Shown piece by piece: positions 47,283 through 56,341 of a DNA stretch of 64,000 bases; positions within the stretch are counted from its first letter, which is position 1, and each line of letters begins with the position of its first letter. The notes beneath the pieces were generated by a model, which saw nothing but the letters and a program-made list of their open reading frames with translations, was not told the DNA's origin and ran no database searches. The translations under genes and the position numbers were made by a program. The stretch covers positions 1 through 64,000 of the forward strand of contig CANNOC010000016.1 of assembly GCA_947507155.1 (NCBI GenBank), written 5' to 3'. The DNA is from an uncultured Collinsella sp. Lineage in GTDB: Bacteria > Actinomycetota > Coriobacteriia > Coriobacteriales > Coriobacteriaceae.

Positions 47283-48416
47283 ATGAGCACTTTGATTCAA
47301 CCGAACGCGCCGTTTCGCGCCGATATCGTCGGCAGCTTTCTTCGTCCGCAGGCTGTAAAGGACGCCCGTGCCGCCTATGCCGCGGGTACGCTCGATGACG
47401 ACGGCCTTAAGGCCGTCGAGGATGAGGCCATTCGCGACCTGGTGGCAAAGCAAAAGGCCGCTGGTCTGCAGGTGATTACCGACGGCGAGTTCCGCCGCAG
47501 CTACTGGCACCTCGACTTTATGTGGGGGCTCAACGGCATTGAACGCCGTACCTCGCGTACGGGCTATATGTTCCATGACGAGGAGACCACGGCCGATACC
47601 GCCGTGGTGACCGGCCCCATCAGCGGCGAGAACCACCCCTTCGTCGAGCACTTTAAGTTTGTCAAGGCACTTGAGGGCGAGGGCCACGTTGCACGCCAGA
47701 CCATCCCGGCGCCTATCCAGACGTTCTCTGAGGTCACGCTCGATCGCTGCGACGGCCAGCAGGAGAGCCTGCGCGCTGTCTATAAGACCGATGAGGAACT
47801 TGTCGACGCCATTGCAGCCGCTTATCGCACGGTAATTGCCGACCTGTATGCCGCGGGCTGCCGCAACATCCAGTTTGATGACTGCACCTGGGGCATCTAC
47901 TGCGATGCCGATTTTGTCGCCAAAACCGACATGAGCCCGGTCGATCTGCAAAAGGTAAGCGAGCTGGGTGTGGCACTCAACAATGCCGCCATCGCGGGCA
48001 AGCCCGACGATTTGGTTATCAACACGCACGTATGCCGCGGCAACTACCACTCCACCTATGCTTTTGAGGGTGGCTACGACCCCATCGCGCCGTACCTGTT
48101 TATGCGCGAGGACGTCGATGCGTTCTATCTGGAGTTCGATACGCCGCGCGCCGGTGGTTTTGAGCCGCTCAAGTACGTTGCTCCCGGCAAGAAGGTCGTG
48201 TTGGGCCTGGTGACCACCAAGGCCGCTGAGCTTGAGGACGAGGATGCCATCGTCGAGCGTATTCACGAGGCTGCAAAGTATGTTCCGCTCGAGAACCTGT
48301 ATCTGTCGCCCCAGTGCGGCTTTGCCAGCTGCGAGATTGGCAACAAGCTGACCGAGGACGAGCAATGGGCAAAGATCGCGCTGGTCAAGCGTATTGCCGA
48401 GCGCGTTTGGAAATAG
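47283..48416 (+). CDS. Cobalamin-independent methionine synthase II family (YxjG/YxjH-like)
   Basis: 377 residues, the length of the C-terminal half of MetE. ADIVGSFLRP opens the barrel, HVCRGNY supplies a zinc-type His/Cys pair, and SPQCGFAS supplies the final cysteine. Members transfer a methyl group from a folate donor to homocysteine or an analogue. The N-terminal MetE domain is absent, so the folate form used is uncertain. AGGGAGAT precedes the ATG at 47283; the in-frame ATG at 47265 overlaps that site. The LysR gene upstream is the probable regulator. Confidence 0.87.
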   Translation: MSTLIQPNAPFRADIVGSFLRPQAVKDARAAYAAGTLDDDGLKAVEDEAIRDLVAKQKAAGLQVITDGEFRRSYWHLDFMWGLNGIERRTSRTGYMFHDEETTADTAVVTGPISGENHPFVEHFKFVKALEGEGHVARQTIPAPIQTFSEVTLDRCDGQQESLRAVYKTDEELVDAIAAAYRTVIADLYAAGCRNIQFDDCTWGIYCDADFVAKTDMSPVDLQKVSELGVALNNAAIAGKPDDLVINTHVCRGNYHSTYAFEGGYDPIAPYLFMREDVDAFYLEFDTPRAGGFEPLKYVAPGKKVVLGLVTTKAAELEDEDAIVERIHEAAKYVPLENLYLSPQCGFASCEIGNKLTEDEQWAKIALVKRIAERVWK

Positions 48417-48538
48417 CGGTAACGTTCGCAGGTGACGGCGCGTGCGAGACATAGCGTATCGCGTACAATGGTTCGGATCGTATCGTTCGGGCAGGTTATC
48501 CGATATGCTCGATCGCCCTTCCATTCGAAAGGACATCC

Positions 48539-49873
48539 ATGCCCCAATCCTCGACGCCCGCCGTCACCGATGCCATCTACGATGCATCGTCGCTCGGCCG
48601 CCCGCGCATGTTCCTGCTCGGCCTGCAGCACCTGTTTGCCATGTTTGGCGCCGCCGTGCTGGTACCCGTGCTCACCGGTCTCTCGGTTTCGGCGACGCTT
48701 TTGTTTGCCGGCTTGGGCACGCTGCTGTTTCACTTCCTGTCGCGCGGTAAGGTGCCGGCATTTTTGGGCTCATCGTTTGCCTTTATTGCCGGTTATGCCG
48801 CCATCGCGCCCAACGGCGAGGCCGAGTTATTGCCTTACGCTTGTCTGGGCGTTGCCTGCGCCGGATTGCTCTACCCGGTGCTGGCGGCGCTCTTCCGTGC
48901 GTTTGGTGCCAAGCGCGTCATGCGCTTCTTCCCGCCGGTGGTGACGGGCCCCATCGTCATTTCCATCGGTCTGATCCTGGCAAGCTCCGCCATTGCCAAC
49001 TGCCAGACCAATTGGCTCGTCGCCGTTATCGCCGTGGCAGTGATCGTCATCTGCAACATCTGGGGCCGCGGCATGGTCAAGATTGTGCCGATCCTGCTGG
49101 GCGTTGCGGTGAGCTATGTCGTTGCCGCCGCGCTCGGTGAGGTCGACTTTTCTGGCGTCGCAACCGCTCCCTGGGTTGGTTTGCCCATCGTGTGGGATAA
49201 CACCGTGTTTGCGCTCTTTGGGCCGCAGTTCGATAGCGGTCTTGCCACGACGGCCATCATCACCATCATGCCGCTGGCCTTCGCGACCATGATCGAGCAT
49301 ATCGGCGATATCTCTGCTATCGGTTCGACTTGCGAGCGCAACTACATTGCCGATCCCGGTCTGCATCGCACGCTGCTCGGCGACGGCCTTGCCACGATTC
49401 TGGCTTCGCTCTTTGGCGCTCCGGCCAACACTACGTATGGTGAGAACACCGGCGTGCTCGCCCTGACGCGCGTGTTCGACCCGCGCGTAATTCGAATTGC
49501 CGCGTGTTGCGCCATCGTGCTTTCGTTCTGCCCCAAGTTCGCGGCTGTCATTGCGGCCATGCCGGCGTGTGTGATCGGCGGTGTGTCGCTCGTGCTCTAC
49601 GGCATGATCAGCGCTGTGGGCGTCCGCAACCTCATCGAGAACCAGGTCGATTTCCAGAACAACCGCAACGTGCTGGTTGCCGCGCTGGTGCTCGTGCTTT
49701 CGCTCGGCATCGCGTACAGCACCGCCGGCGCCATCGTGTTGGAGCTGGGCGGCGTGACCATTTCGCTGTCCGGCATTGCCGTGGGCTCACTGGTGGGCAT
49801 TGTGCTCAACGCCATCCTGCCGGGTAACGACTTTGAGTTTGATGTCTCCGAGCTTGAGGAGGCTGCTGAGTAG
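48539..49873 (+). CDS. uraA: Uracil permease (NCS2 family)
   Basis: 444 residues with about fourteen membrane helices. LGLQHLFAMFGAAVLVPVLTGL at the start, then TIMPLAFATMIEHIGDI with the conserved Glu and His, and PANTTYGENTGVLALTR, are diagnostic of UraA/PyrP rather than xanthine members. It should import uracil by proton symport. A TACAAT box at 48464-48469 is a possible -10, and AAAGGA lies before the start. A clear terminator follows. Confidence 0.9.
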   Translation: MPQSSTPAVTDAIYDASSLGRPRMFLLGLQHLFAMFGAAVLVPVLTGLSVSATLLFAGLGTLLFHFLSRGKVPAFLGSSFAFIAGYAAIAPNGEAELLPYACLGVACAGLLYPVLAALFRAFGAKRVMRFFPPVVTGPIVISIGLILASSAIANCQTNWLVAVIAVAVIVICNIWGRGMVKIVPILLGVAVSYVVAAALGEVDFSGVATAPWVGLPIVWDNTVFALFGPQFDSGLATTAIITIMPLAFATMIEHIGDISAIGSTCERNYIADPGLHRTLLGDGLATILASLFGAPANTTYGENTGVLALTRVFDPRVIRIAACCAIVLSFCPKFAAVIAAMPACVIGGVSLVLYGMISAVGVRNLIENQVDFQNNRNVLVAALVLVLSLGIAYSTAGAIVLELGGVTISLSGIAVGSLVGIVLNAILPGNDFEFDVSELEEAAE

Positions 49874-49898
49874 CAGCTGCGTTCAGCTAAAACAAGAT

Positions 49899-49936
49899 AT
49901 GGTGCCCATGCGTATATGCGTGTGGGCACCATTTTT
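49899..49936 (+). terminator. Terminator after the uracil permease gene
   Basis: ATGGTGCCCA (49899-49908) pairs with TGGGCACCAT (49923-49932) and is followed by TTTT. The esterase gene on the other strand ends inside the tail. Confidence 0.8.
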
Positions 49937-50600
49937 AATGTGTCAGTATCCAGTGGATGCCGCGGGCCATGCGTAAGTCGGTTTGGGCAAAGTGATTGCC
50001 GGGGTTGAGCTCCAGCGTTGTTGGAATGCCGCGCTCGACGAGCAACGCTTCCATCGCGCGTGTGTCGTCGAGTACATGCCGCATCATGCGGTTGGGCGTC
50101 TTGGTTTCCTTTTTGCCGAGTGACAGGTAGACGGCTTGCGGGCTGCCGGCAAAAGGGGCCGTGCTGGCACGGTCGACAAAGTCGGGAAACCATAGCGACC
50201 CCGATGCGCTCGCGGCGCGGTCAAAGGCGTCGGTTTGCCAGAGGGACCAGAGTGCGAAGAGGCCCGCGAGCGAGTAACCGGCAATGCCGCGCCAGGTGGG
50301 CGGCTGAGGAAGCGACGACTCGACCTGGGGGATTATCTGATTCAGCAGCTCATCAAGAAAATCGGCAGCTTGGCCGCCGAAAGGCTCGGCATCGCGTACG
50401 GTCCCGTCGCATGCCCAGGGGCTCAGCTCGCGATTCCAATCGAGCCCGCCAATGGTGACGAGGGCGAATGGCGGACAGTCGAGCTCTCGGCAACGGTCAT
50501 AGACCTCGCCGCCGTTGCCCATGACTACGGGGAGGTAGATGGCAGGTGCGCTTTCCGCATGATTCGAATAGACGGTTATCTGCTTTTGATGCGCTTCCAT
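49935..50600 (-). CDS. Alpha/beta hydrolase, putative esterase family
   Basis: 221 residues of the Fes/esterase-D-like family. The nucleophile serine is in GIAGYSLAG, and the catalytic histidine is probably in NPGNHFAQTD near the C-terminus. The Asp is less clear (ETKTPNRMM region). Members hydrolyse siderophore or acyl esters. Substrate is unknown. GAGAAG precedes the start. Confidence 0.8.
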   Translation of the reverse strand: MEAHQKQITVYSNHAESAPAIYLPVVMGNGGEVYDRCRELDCPPFALVTIGGLDWNRELSPWACDGTVRDAEPFGGQAADFLDELLNQIIPQVESSLPQPPTWRGIAGYSLAGLFALWSLWQTDAFDRAASASGSLWFPDFVDRASTAPFAGSPQAVYLSLGKKETKTPNRMMRHVLDDTRAMEALLVERGIPTTLELNPGNHFAQTDLRMARGIHWILTH

Positions 50601-50714
50601 GACGGGCTTCTCTCAGTGTTGTGATATCGGCAGCCCCAATTGTCGCACGCCAGCGTATGCCGGTTGGGCTAGACCAAAGACAATCTCGTGCATCCCCTGC
50701 GGACGCATATGGAA

Positions 50715-50750
50715 AACGCCACCGCCGGAGGGGAGCTCGGCGGTGGCGTT
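50715..50750 (-). terminator. Terminator after the first surface protein gene
   Basis: AACGCCACCGCC (50715-50726) pairs with GGCGGTGGCGTT (50739-50750). On the minus strand a T-run follows. It ends transcription of the surface protein gene that stops at 50808. Confidence 0.8.
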
Positions 50751-50807
50751 GTTAAACGGTGCTGGGGCTCGGGGCCTTCGCGAGAGCTGCCATGTGCGCA
50801 GAGGCGT

Positions 50808-52592
50808 CTAAGAACGCTTACGGCTCGCCATGGTGCCTGCGGCGATAGCGGCTGTTCCCGCAAGAACGGTTGCCACGATGGCCGCACCCGAGGTGTCGCC
50901 GGTTGCCGCGAGCACGCCGGTAGTCTTGGCTTTCGTGGTTGAAGCCGCAACGGCCTTGGTCGGCTTTGAGCCCTCAGGCTTGGGGTTCTGCTTGGACTCC
51001 GCGGGCTTGCTTTCTGCGGGCTTGGTCTCGTCGGGCTTGGGGTCTTCCGGCTTGGCTACCTCGGGAGGTGCGATGGTCGTACTTTTGGCGACTGCTTTGA
51101 TATAGAGGGAGTCGACCGTGGCGTCGCCCGTGCCGATGGCTTGGCCTGCCTCGTAGATGCCGTCACGGAGCTTGCGATAGTCAATGACCTTGCCGCCTTC
51201 GGGCGTCTGGATAGCGGCGTTCTCAATCTTGATGGTGCCGATTGTCTTGCCGTCAGCGCTCATGGCACGGGCAAAGATTGCCGCTGTATCTCCTTCGGCC
51301 GTTACCTTGCTGCGGATGATCGAGATGACTGCGGGTGTGACGCCCTCGCTGGTCTGGGCGATGATGCCGATGTTCTCGCCTTGGGGTTCGCGCCTCGTCT
51401 CGCCATCTTGGTTTTCGCTGTAGGGGATGGGGCCGTCGCCGTTCTCGACATAGCGGGCTATGGCCTTGACAACGGAGTCGCTGATGTAGATGTGGCCGCC
51501 CTTCTCGTTGGGCCGATCGTTTCTGGTGGAGAATGCAGCCGAAACCTCGCCTTCCGCAAACGCGTCCACGGTGGAGCCGTTCTTGACGACGATGTCGTCC
51601 TGGTAGGTGAAGAGGGCGTTGGCGCCACCGTATCTGCCTTTACTTGCACGGACCGTCACGTTTGCATGATCGAGGGTGATGCCCTTGTGGGCATAGACGC
51701 CATATTCAACACCGTTTACGTTGAGGGAGACGTTTGTGGCTGCGAGGCTGCCCTTGGCCTCGACGACAGCGTCTTTCTCGGAGCTTGCCTTGACCTGGCT
51801 GCCGTCCGAGATGTTGATATTGCCGCCGCTCCAAAGGGCCTCACCATCGGCTGAGCTTGCCTCGACCGTCCCGCCACCCTTGATGGTGAGGTTCTTGTCG
51901 GCTCCAATACCCTTGTCCTTGGTAGCCCTGGCGGTGACGGCTCCGCTGTCGTCAATCGTGATATTGCCGTTTGCCCTGATGCCATCCGATGCACCTGTGG
52001 CGTTGACGTTGCCCGAACCTTTGATAGCGAGATCACCTCCGGCATTGATGGCATCAAACCCAGTGCTCGTGGCGTTGACGGATCCGGCTCCGTCGATGTT
52101 GATATTACCCGTGGTGAGGATAGCGTCCTCAGTAGATGTCACGCTGAGCGTGCCGCCCTCGTCGCCTTGGATATTGAGCTCGGCATTCTCGTTAGTGCCA
52201 TGAGAAACGTTGATGCTTTCGATCCATTCGGCAGTGGCGATGTTGGTTCCCGAGTAATTCACGTTGAGCTTGCCTGCGGCCTGGATCTCGCCGCCGTTAT
52301 AGTTGTTGAGCTTCAAGTCGTCGGCGCCGTCCCACGACCAGGTACCGGCCTCGTCGCTCGCCGCGGTGTTGTACTTGTTGCCGCCGACCTTGACCCATTC
52401 CGCTGCGAGCGAGACGCTCGGCATGAGCAGCGAGCTCACCGTGAGCGCGCACACGGCGCCCGCGACGATGCGGCGCGTCACGCGGCGCCAGCTGCCGTGC
52501 GCGAGTCCTATGCGACGGCGAACGTCGGGTTCGGCAACATGGGTTCCGGCGGTAGTGTCATTGCGTTTGGGGGTCGTGAACAAGGCTGCCAT
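50808..52592 (-). CDS. LAATG-anchored beta-helix surface protein (first copy)
   Basis: 594 residues. A long, arginine-rich leader ends in a hydrophobic signal (VAGAVCALTVSSLLMPSVSLA). A right-handed beta-helix-type region of repeated 20-22-residue units follows, for example GNINIDGAGSVNATS and KNLTIKGGGTVEASS, resembling carbohydrate-binding surface proteins. A Pro/Lys/Glu-rich stalk leads to the wall-sorting signal VLAATGDTSG, a hydrophobic helix and RKRS. LAxTG signals are linked to class E sortases in actinobacteria. GGGAG precedes the start at 52592. It is a tandem duplicate of the gene at 52864. Confidence 0.82.
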   Translation of the reverse strand: MAALFTTPKRNDTTAGTHVAEPDVRRRIGLAHGSWRRVTRRIVAGAVCALTVSSLLMPSVSLAAEWVKVGGNKYNTAASDEAGTWSWDGADDLKLNNYNGGEIQAAGKLNVNYSGTNIATAEWIESINVSHGTNENAELNIQGDEGGTLSVTSTEDAILTTGNINIDGAGSVNATSTGFDAINAGGDLAIKGSGNVNATGASDGIRANGNITIDDSGAVTARATKDKGIGADKNLTIKGGGTVEASSADGEALWSGGNINISDGSQVKASSEKDAVVEAKGSLAATNVSLNVNGVEYGVYAHKGITLDHANVTVRASKGRYGGANALFTYQDDIVVKNGSTVDAFAEGEVSAAFSTRNDRPNEKGGHIYISDSVVKAIARYVENGDGPIPYSENQDGETRREPQGENIGIIAQTSEGVTPAVISIIRSKVTAEGDTAAIFARAMSADGKTIGTIKIENAAIQTPEGGKVIDYRKLRDGIYEAGQAIGTGDATVDSLYIKAVAKSTTIAPPEVAKPEDPKPDETKPAESKPAESKQNPKPEGSKPTKAVAASTTKAKTTGVLAATGDTSGAAIVATVLAGTAAIAAGTMASRKRS

Positions 52593-52737
52593 GGTTGCTC
52601 CCGTTCTCATAGGGCCTATACGACTAGATTCAGCGTATCTGCTGGATGTTGCCGGCGGTAGTGCCGTTTGGAGGGCAAAATGGCCAAAATGGGGGAGAAA
52701 TAGGCCGCACGCCGGCGCAGGGACCGGCGCTAAAAGA

Positions 52738-52770
52738 AAAGCGCGGGGCCGCATGGCGACTCCGCGCTTT
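52738..52770 (-). terminator. Duplicated terminator, after the second surface protein gene
   Basis: AAAGCGCGG (52738-52746) pairs with CCGCGCTTT (52762-52770). It is a slightly altered copy of the permease terminator at 54777-54811 and is preceded by the copied end of the permease gene. On the minus strand a T-rich tail follows. Confidence 0.7.
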
Positions 52771-52796
52771 ATTGTTCAGCTTTTGCAGCCTTGCCC

Positions 52797-52841
52797 TTAC
52801 GCTACGAAGAAGTAGACGAGGAAGGCAAGGGCCGCGATCCA
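52797..52841 (-). pseudogene. Copied tail of the NCS2 permease gene
   Basis: These 45 bases still encode WIAALAFLVYFFVA and a stop, identical to the last 14 codons of the permease at 54838. Homology ends abruptly at 52842, which marks one end of the tandem duplication that produced two surface protein genes. Confidence 0.85.
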
Positions 52842-52863
52842 CCCGTCCCGTGCGAAAAAGTGT

Positions 52864-54630
52864 TTACGAGCGCTTGCGGCTCACCACGGCGCCCGCGGCG
52901 ATGGCGGCTGTTCCCGCAAGGGCGGCTGCCACGATGGCTGCGCTCGAGGCGTCGCCGGTTGCTGCGAGTTTGCCGGCGATCTTGGCTCCCGTGGCTGCAA
53001 CTGCAACGGTCTTGGTCGTCTTCGTGCCCTCGGACTTGGAACCCTCGGGCTTGGTCTCGCCTGGCTTCTCCTCGGGTTTGATCTCCTCGGGAGGCGCGAT
53101 GACCGTGCTCTTGGCGACAGCTTCGTTATAGGGGGAGTCGATCACAGCGTCGCCCGTGCCGATGGTTTGACCCACCACGTAGAAGATGCCGTCATCGAGT
53201 TCTTCCTTGTTGCGATAGCCAATGATCTTGCCGCCTGTGGGCGTCTGGATGGGAGCGCCTTCGATCTCGATGGTGCCGATTGTCTCGCCGTCCGCGCTCA
53301 CGGCAAGGGCGAAGATTGCCGCCGTGTCTCCCTCAGCTGTGACCTTACTGCGGACAATCGAGATGGTCGCGGGCGTGATGCCCTCCTTGGTCCGGGCAAA
53401 GATGCCGATGTTCACGCCCCTATGCTCGGGAATGACCGCGCCGCTTTGGTCGTTGCTGTAGTGATCGGGGCCGTCGCTACCGGACTCGACATAGCGGGCT
53501 ATAGCCTTGACAACGGAGTCACTAATGTAGATGTGACCACCCGCTTCGTTGGGGTAGTAGTTTCTGGTGGAGATTGCGGTCGAGAACTGGCCTTCTGCGA
53601 ACGCATCCACGATCGAGCCGTTCTTGATGACGATGTCGTCCTCGTCGGTGAAGAGGGCGCTGGCTTCATCGTTCCCTGCACTTGCACGGACCGTTACGGT
53701 TGCGCCATCGAACGTGATGCCCTTGTAGACATAGATGCCATACCCAACGCCACTTGCGTTGAGGGAAGCGTTCGTGACCGTGAGGCTGTTTTTACCGTCG
53801 ATGGCGGCGTCTTCCTCGGAGCTTGCCTTGACCTGGCTGCCACCCGAGATCTCGATGTTGCCGTCGGCCCAAATCGCATTGTCTTTGATAGAGCTTGCCT
53901 CTACCTTGCCGCCGCCCTTTATGATGAGGTTCTCGTTAGCATCGATACCCTGATCCTCGGTGGCCTTGGCGGTGACGGTTCCGCTGTTGTCGATCGTGAT
54001 GTTGCCGTCGGCCCTGATGCCATCCGAATCGCCCGTGGCGTTAACGTTTCCCGAGCCCTTGATGGTGACATCGCCCCCGGCATCGATGGCATCGTGCTCG
54101 GTGCTCGTGGCGTTGACAGTGCCAGCGCCGTCGATGTTGATGCTGCCGACGGAAGTGATGGCGTCACGAAAAGATGTCACGTTGAGCGTGCTGGACGCGT
54201 CGCCCTGAATATTAAGCTCGGCGTTCTCGTTCGCGCCATCCTTAACCTTGATGCCGCGGCCATCGCCGTTAGTGACGATGTTGTTGCCCTCGTAGCTCAC
54301 GTTGAGCTTGCCCGCTGCCTCGATCGCGCCGGCGTTATAGCCGTTGAGCTTCATGTCGTCGGCGCCGTCCCAGGCCCAGGTGCCGGCCTCGTCGCCTGCT
54401 GCAGTGTTGTACTGAGTGCCGCCGACGTTGACCCACTTGGCCGCGAGCGAGACGCTCGGCATGAGCAGCGAGCTCACCGTAAGCGCGCAGGCCAGGCCGC
54501 AGACGATGCGGCGCGTCACGCGGCGCCAGCTGCCGTGTGTGAGCAGCGTGCGACGGCGCACGTCGGGCTCGACAAAATGGGCTCCAGAGGTTTTGTCATT
54601 GCGCTTGGGGGTCGTGAACAAGGCGGCCAT
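52864..54630 (-). CDS. LAATG-anchored beta-helix surface protein (second copy)
   Basis: 588 residues, paralogous to the gene at 50808. The leader and signal (VCGLACALTVSSLLMPSVSLA) and the LAATGDASSAAIVA sorting signal are nearly the same. The repeats have diverged more (GNITIDNSGTVTAKAT, SGGSQVKASSEED). The stalk is shorter. Upstream it has the original permease tail and terminator, so this is likely the parental locus. GGGAG precedes the start at 54630. Probably exposed on the cell wall, with carbohydrate binding inferred only from the fold type. Confidence 0.82.
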   Translation of the reverse strand: MAALFTTPKRNDKTSGAHFVEPDVRRRTLLTHGSWRRVTRRIVCGLACALTVSSLLMPSVSLAAKWVNVGGTQYNTAAGDEAGTWAWDGADDMKLNGYNAGAIEAAGKLNVSYEGNNIVTNGDGRGIKVKDGANENAELNIQGDASSTLNVTSFRDAITSVGSINIDGAGTVNATSTEHDAIDAGGDVTIKGSGNVNATGDSDGIRADGNITIDNSGTVTAKATEDQGIDANENLIIKGGGKVEASSIKDNAIWADGNIEISGGSQVKASSEEDAAIDGKNSLTVTNASLNASGVGYGIYVYKGITFDGATVTVRASAGNDEASALFTDEDDIVIKNGSIVDAFAEGQFSTAISTRNYYPNEAGGHIYISDSVVKAIARYVESGSDGPDHYSNDQSGAVIPEHRGVNIGIFARTKEGITPATISIVRSKVTAEGDTAAIFALAVSADGETIGTIEIEGAPIQTPTGGKIIGYRNKEELDDGIFYVVGQTIGTGDAVIDSPYNEAVAKSTVIAPPEEIKPEEKPGETKPEGSKSEGTKTTKTVAVAATGAKIAGKLAATGDASSAAIVAAALAGTAAIAAGAVVSRKRS

Positions 54631-54776
54631 GGTTGCTCCCATCCTCATAGGGCCTATGCGATTACGCCCAGCATATCTGCAGGATGTAGCCGGTGGTAGT
54701 GCCGTTTGGAGGGCAAAATGTCCAAAACTTGGGAAGCAATACATCGCGCGTCTGTGCGTTGCCTGGCTTTAAAAGC

Positions 54777-54811
54777 AAAGCGCGGAGCCGCTCGATGCGA
54801 CTCCGCGCTTT
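54777..54811 (-). terminator. Terminator after the NCS2 purine permease gene
   Basis: AAAGCGCGGAG (54777-54787) pairs perfectly with CTCCGCGCTTT (54801-54811), with a T-run on the minus strand. It ends the permease transcript before the surface protein promoter. Confidence 0.8.
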
Positions 54812-54837
54812 GGTGTTCTGCTTTGGCAGCTTTGCCG

Positions 54838-56148
54838 TTACGCTACAAAGAAGTAGACGAGGAAGGCAAGGGCTGCGATCCACATGAGCGGCTTGATCTT
54901 GGAGGCCTCGCCCTTAAAGAGCGCGACGATCACGTAGGCGATAAAGCCCAGGCCGATTCCGGCAGAGATGGAGTAGGTGAAGGGCACGCCGGCGACAATC
55001 ATGAACGCCGGGAAACCCTGCGACACGTCGGACCAGTCGATCTCGGAGGCCTCACTCATCATGAGGTAGCCGACGTAGACCAGAGCACCGCAGGTGGCGG
55101 CGCTGGAAACGATGGTGACGATGGGGGAGAAGAACGCGGCGAGAATGAACAGCACGCCGGTGGTGACGGAGGTGAGACCCGTGCGGCCACCGTCGGCGGC
55201 GCCGGAAGTGGACTCGACGAAGGTGGTGATGGAGGAGACACCCATGAAACCGCCCACAGCGGCGGCGGCGGAGTCGACGATTAGGATCTCCTTGATATTC
55301 TCGACGTTGCCGTCGTCGGTGAGGAACTCGCCCTGCTTGGCCACGGCCATCGCGGTGCCCATGGTGTCGAAGAAGTCACTCATGAGCAGCGAGAACGAGA
55401 TGACGAGGAGCGCGGGGTCGGTAAGGACCTTGACGATGGCGGGCACGCCGCCGGCGTCGGCGATGGGGCCACCGATGCTCGAGAAGTCGAGCGGGGCGAT
55501 AATACCGGTCGGAGCCTGGGTCACACCTAGGGGGATACCGGCGATGACGGCGACGACGATGCCGATGAGCAGCGAGCCGGGGACGTTGCGGCAGGCGAGG
55601 GCGACCGTCACGACGATGGAGATGATGCCGACGATAAAGGTGGGGGAGGTGATGTCGCCCAGACCGACGAGTGTACCGGCGCCAGCGGTGATAATGCCGG
55701 CATCGCACAGGCCAATCATGGCGATGAACAGGCCCAGACCCACCGAGATGGCGTGACGCAGGACAACCGGGATGGCGTCCATGATGGCCTCGCGTAGGCC
55801 ACAAAGCACGAGCAGCAAGATGACGACGCCCTCAAGGAAGATGACGCTCATGGCCACGTGCCAGTCACCGCCGCAGACGGTGGTGGTGATTCCAGCAATC
55901 ATCGCGTTGACGCCTAAGCCCGACGCGCAGGCGAGCGGGCGGTTGGCGAAGATGCCCATGCAGATGGTCATGATGCCGGCGCCCAGGCAGGTGGCGCAGG
56001 CGAGCGCTCCCGCATCGATGCCGGCGCCCGAGAGCACCGCAGGGTTGACGGCGATGATGTAGGCCATCGCCAGGAATGTTGTCAGTCCAGCGCGGAGTTC
56101 GGTCCCGATTGTGGACTTGCGCTCGCTGACGTGAAATAGTTCGTCCAT
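54838..56148 (-). CDS. NCS2 purine permease (AzgA/PbuG type)
   Basis: 436 residues with about twelve membrane helices. It starts with the AzgA/PbuG pattern ELRAGLTTFLAMAYIIAVNP. SLLMSDFFDTMGTAMAVAKQ, with the conserved substrate-binding Asp, and STTFVESTSGAADGGRTGLT, with the conserved Glu, fit hypoxanthine/guanine or adenine transport. AAAGGG sets the ATG at 56148; longer forms lack a ribosome site. TATAGT on the minus strand near 56215 is a plausible -10. No purine riboswitch core was seen. Its last 14 codons are copied at 52797. Confidence 0.9.
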   Translation of the reverse strand: MDELFHVSERKSTIGTELRAGLTTFLAMAYIIAVNPAVLSGAGIDAGALACATCLGAGIMTICMGIFANRPLACASGLGVNAMIAGITTTVCGGDWHVAMSVIFLEGVVILLLVLCGLREAIMDAIPVVLRHAISVGLGLFIAMIGLCDAGIITAGAGTLVGLGDITSPTFIVGIISIVVTVALACRNVPGSLLIGIVVAVIAGIPLGVTQAPTGIIAPLDFSSIGGPIADAGGVPAIVKVLTDPALLVISFSLLMSDFFDTMGTAMAVAKQGEFLTDDGNVENIKEILIVDSAAAAVGGFMGVSSITTFVESTSGAADGGRTGLTSVTTGVLFILAAFFSPIVTIVSSAATCGALVYVGYLMMSEASEIDWSDVSQGFPAFMIVAGVPFTYSISAGIGLGFIAYVIVALFKGEASKIKPLMWIAALAFLVYFFVA

Positions 56149-56341
56149 GCATACCCTTTCCTTGTTCGGCCCCGAGTTTAGGCCGATTGACACGAACGCT
56201 CCCACTATAGCCCCTTTACGACGCTGTTGTTCCTCGCATGTTGATGTTCGGCGCTTCGTAGCAGACGGACGGTATTTTTCGCATGAAAATGTGTGGGTAC
56301 CGTATACTTAAGCGGTTACAACGACCCCTATGGAGGAACGT

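Noticed and set aside
56149-56240. Purine riboswitch before the NCS2 permease
   Set aside because: The conserved three-way junction sequences of purine aptamers are absent.
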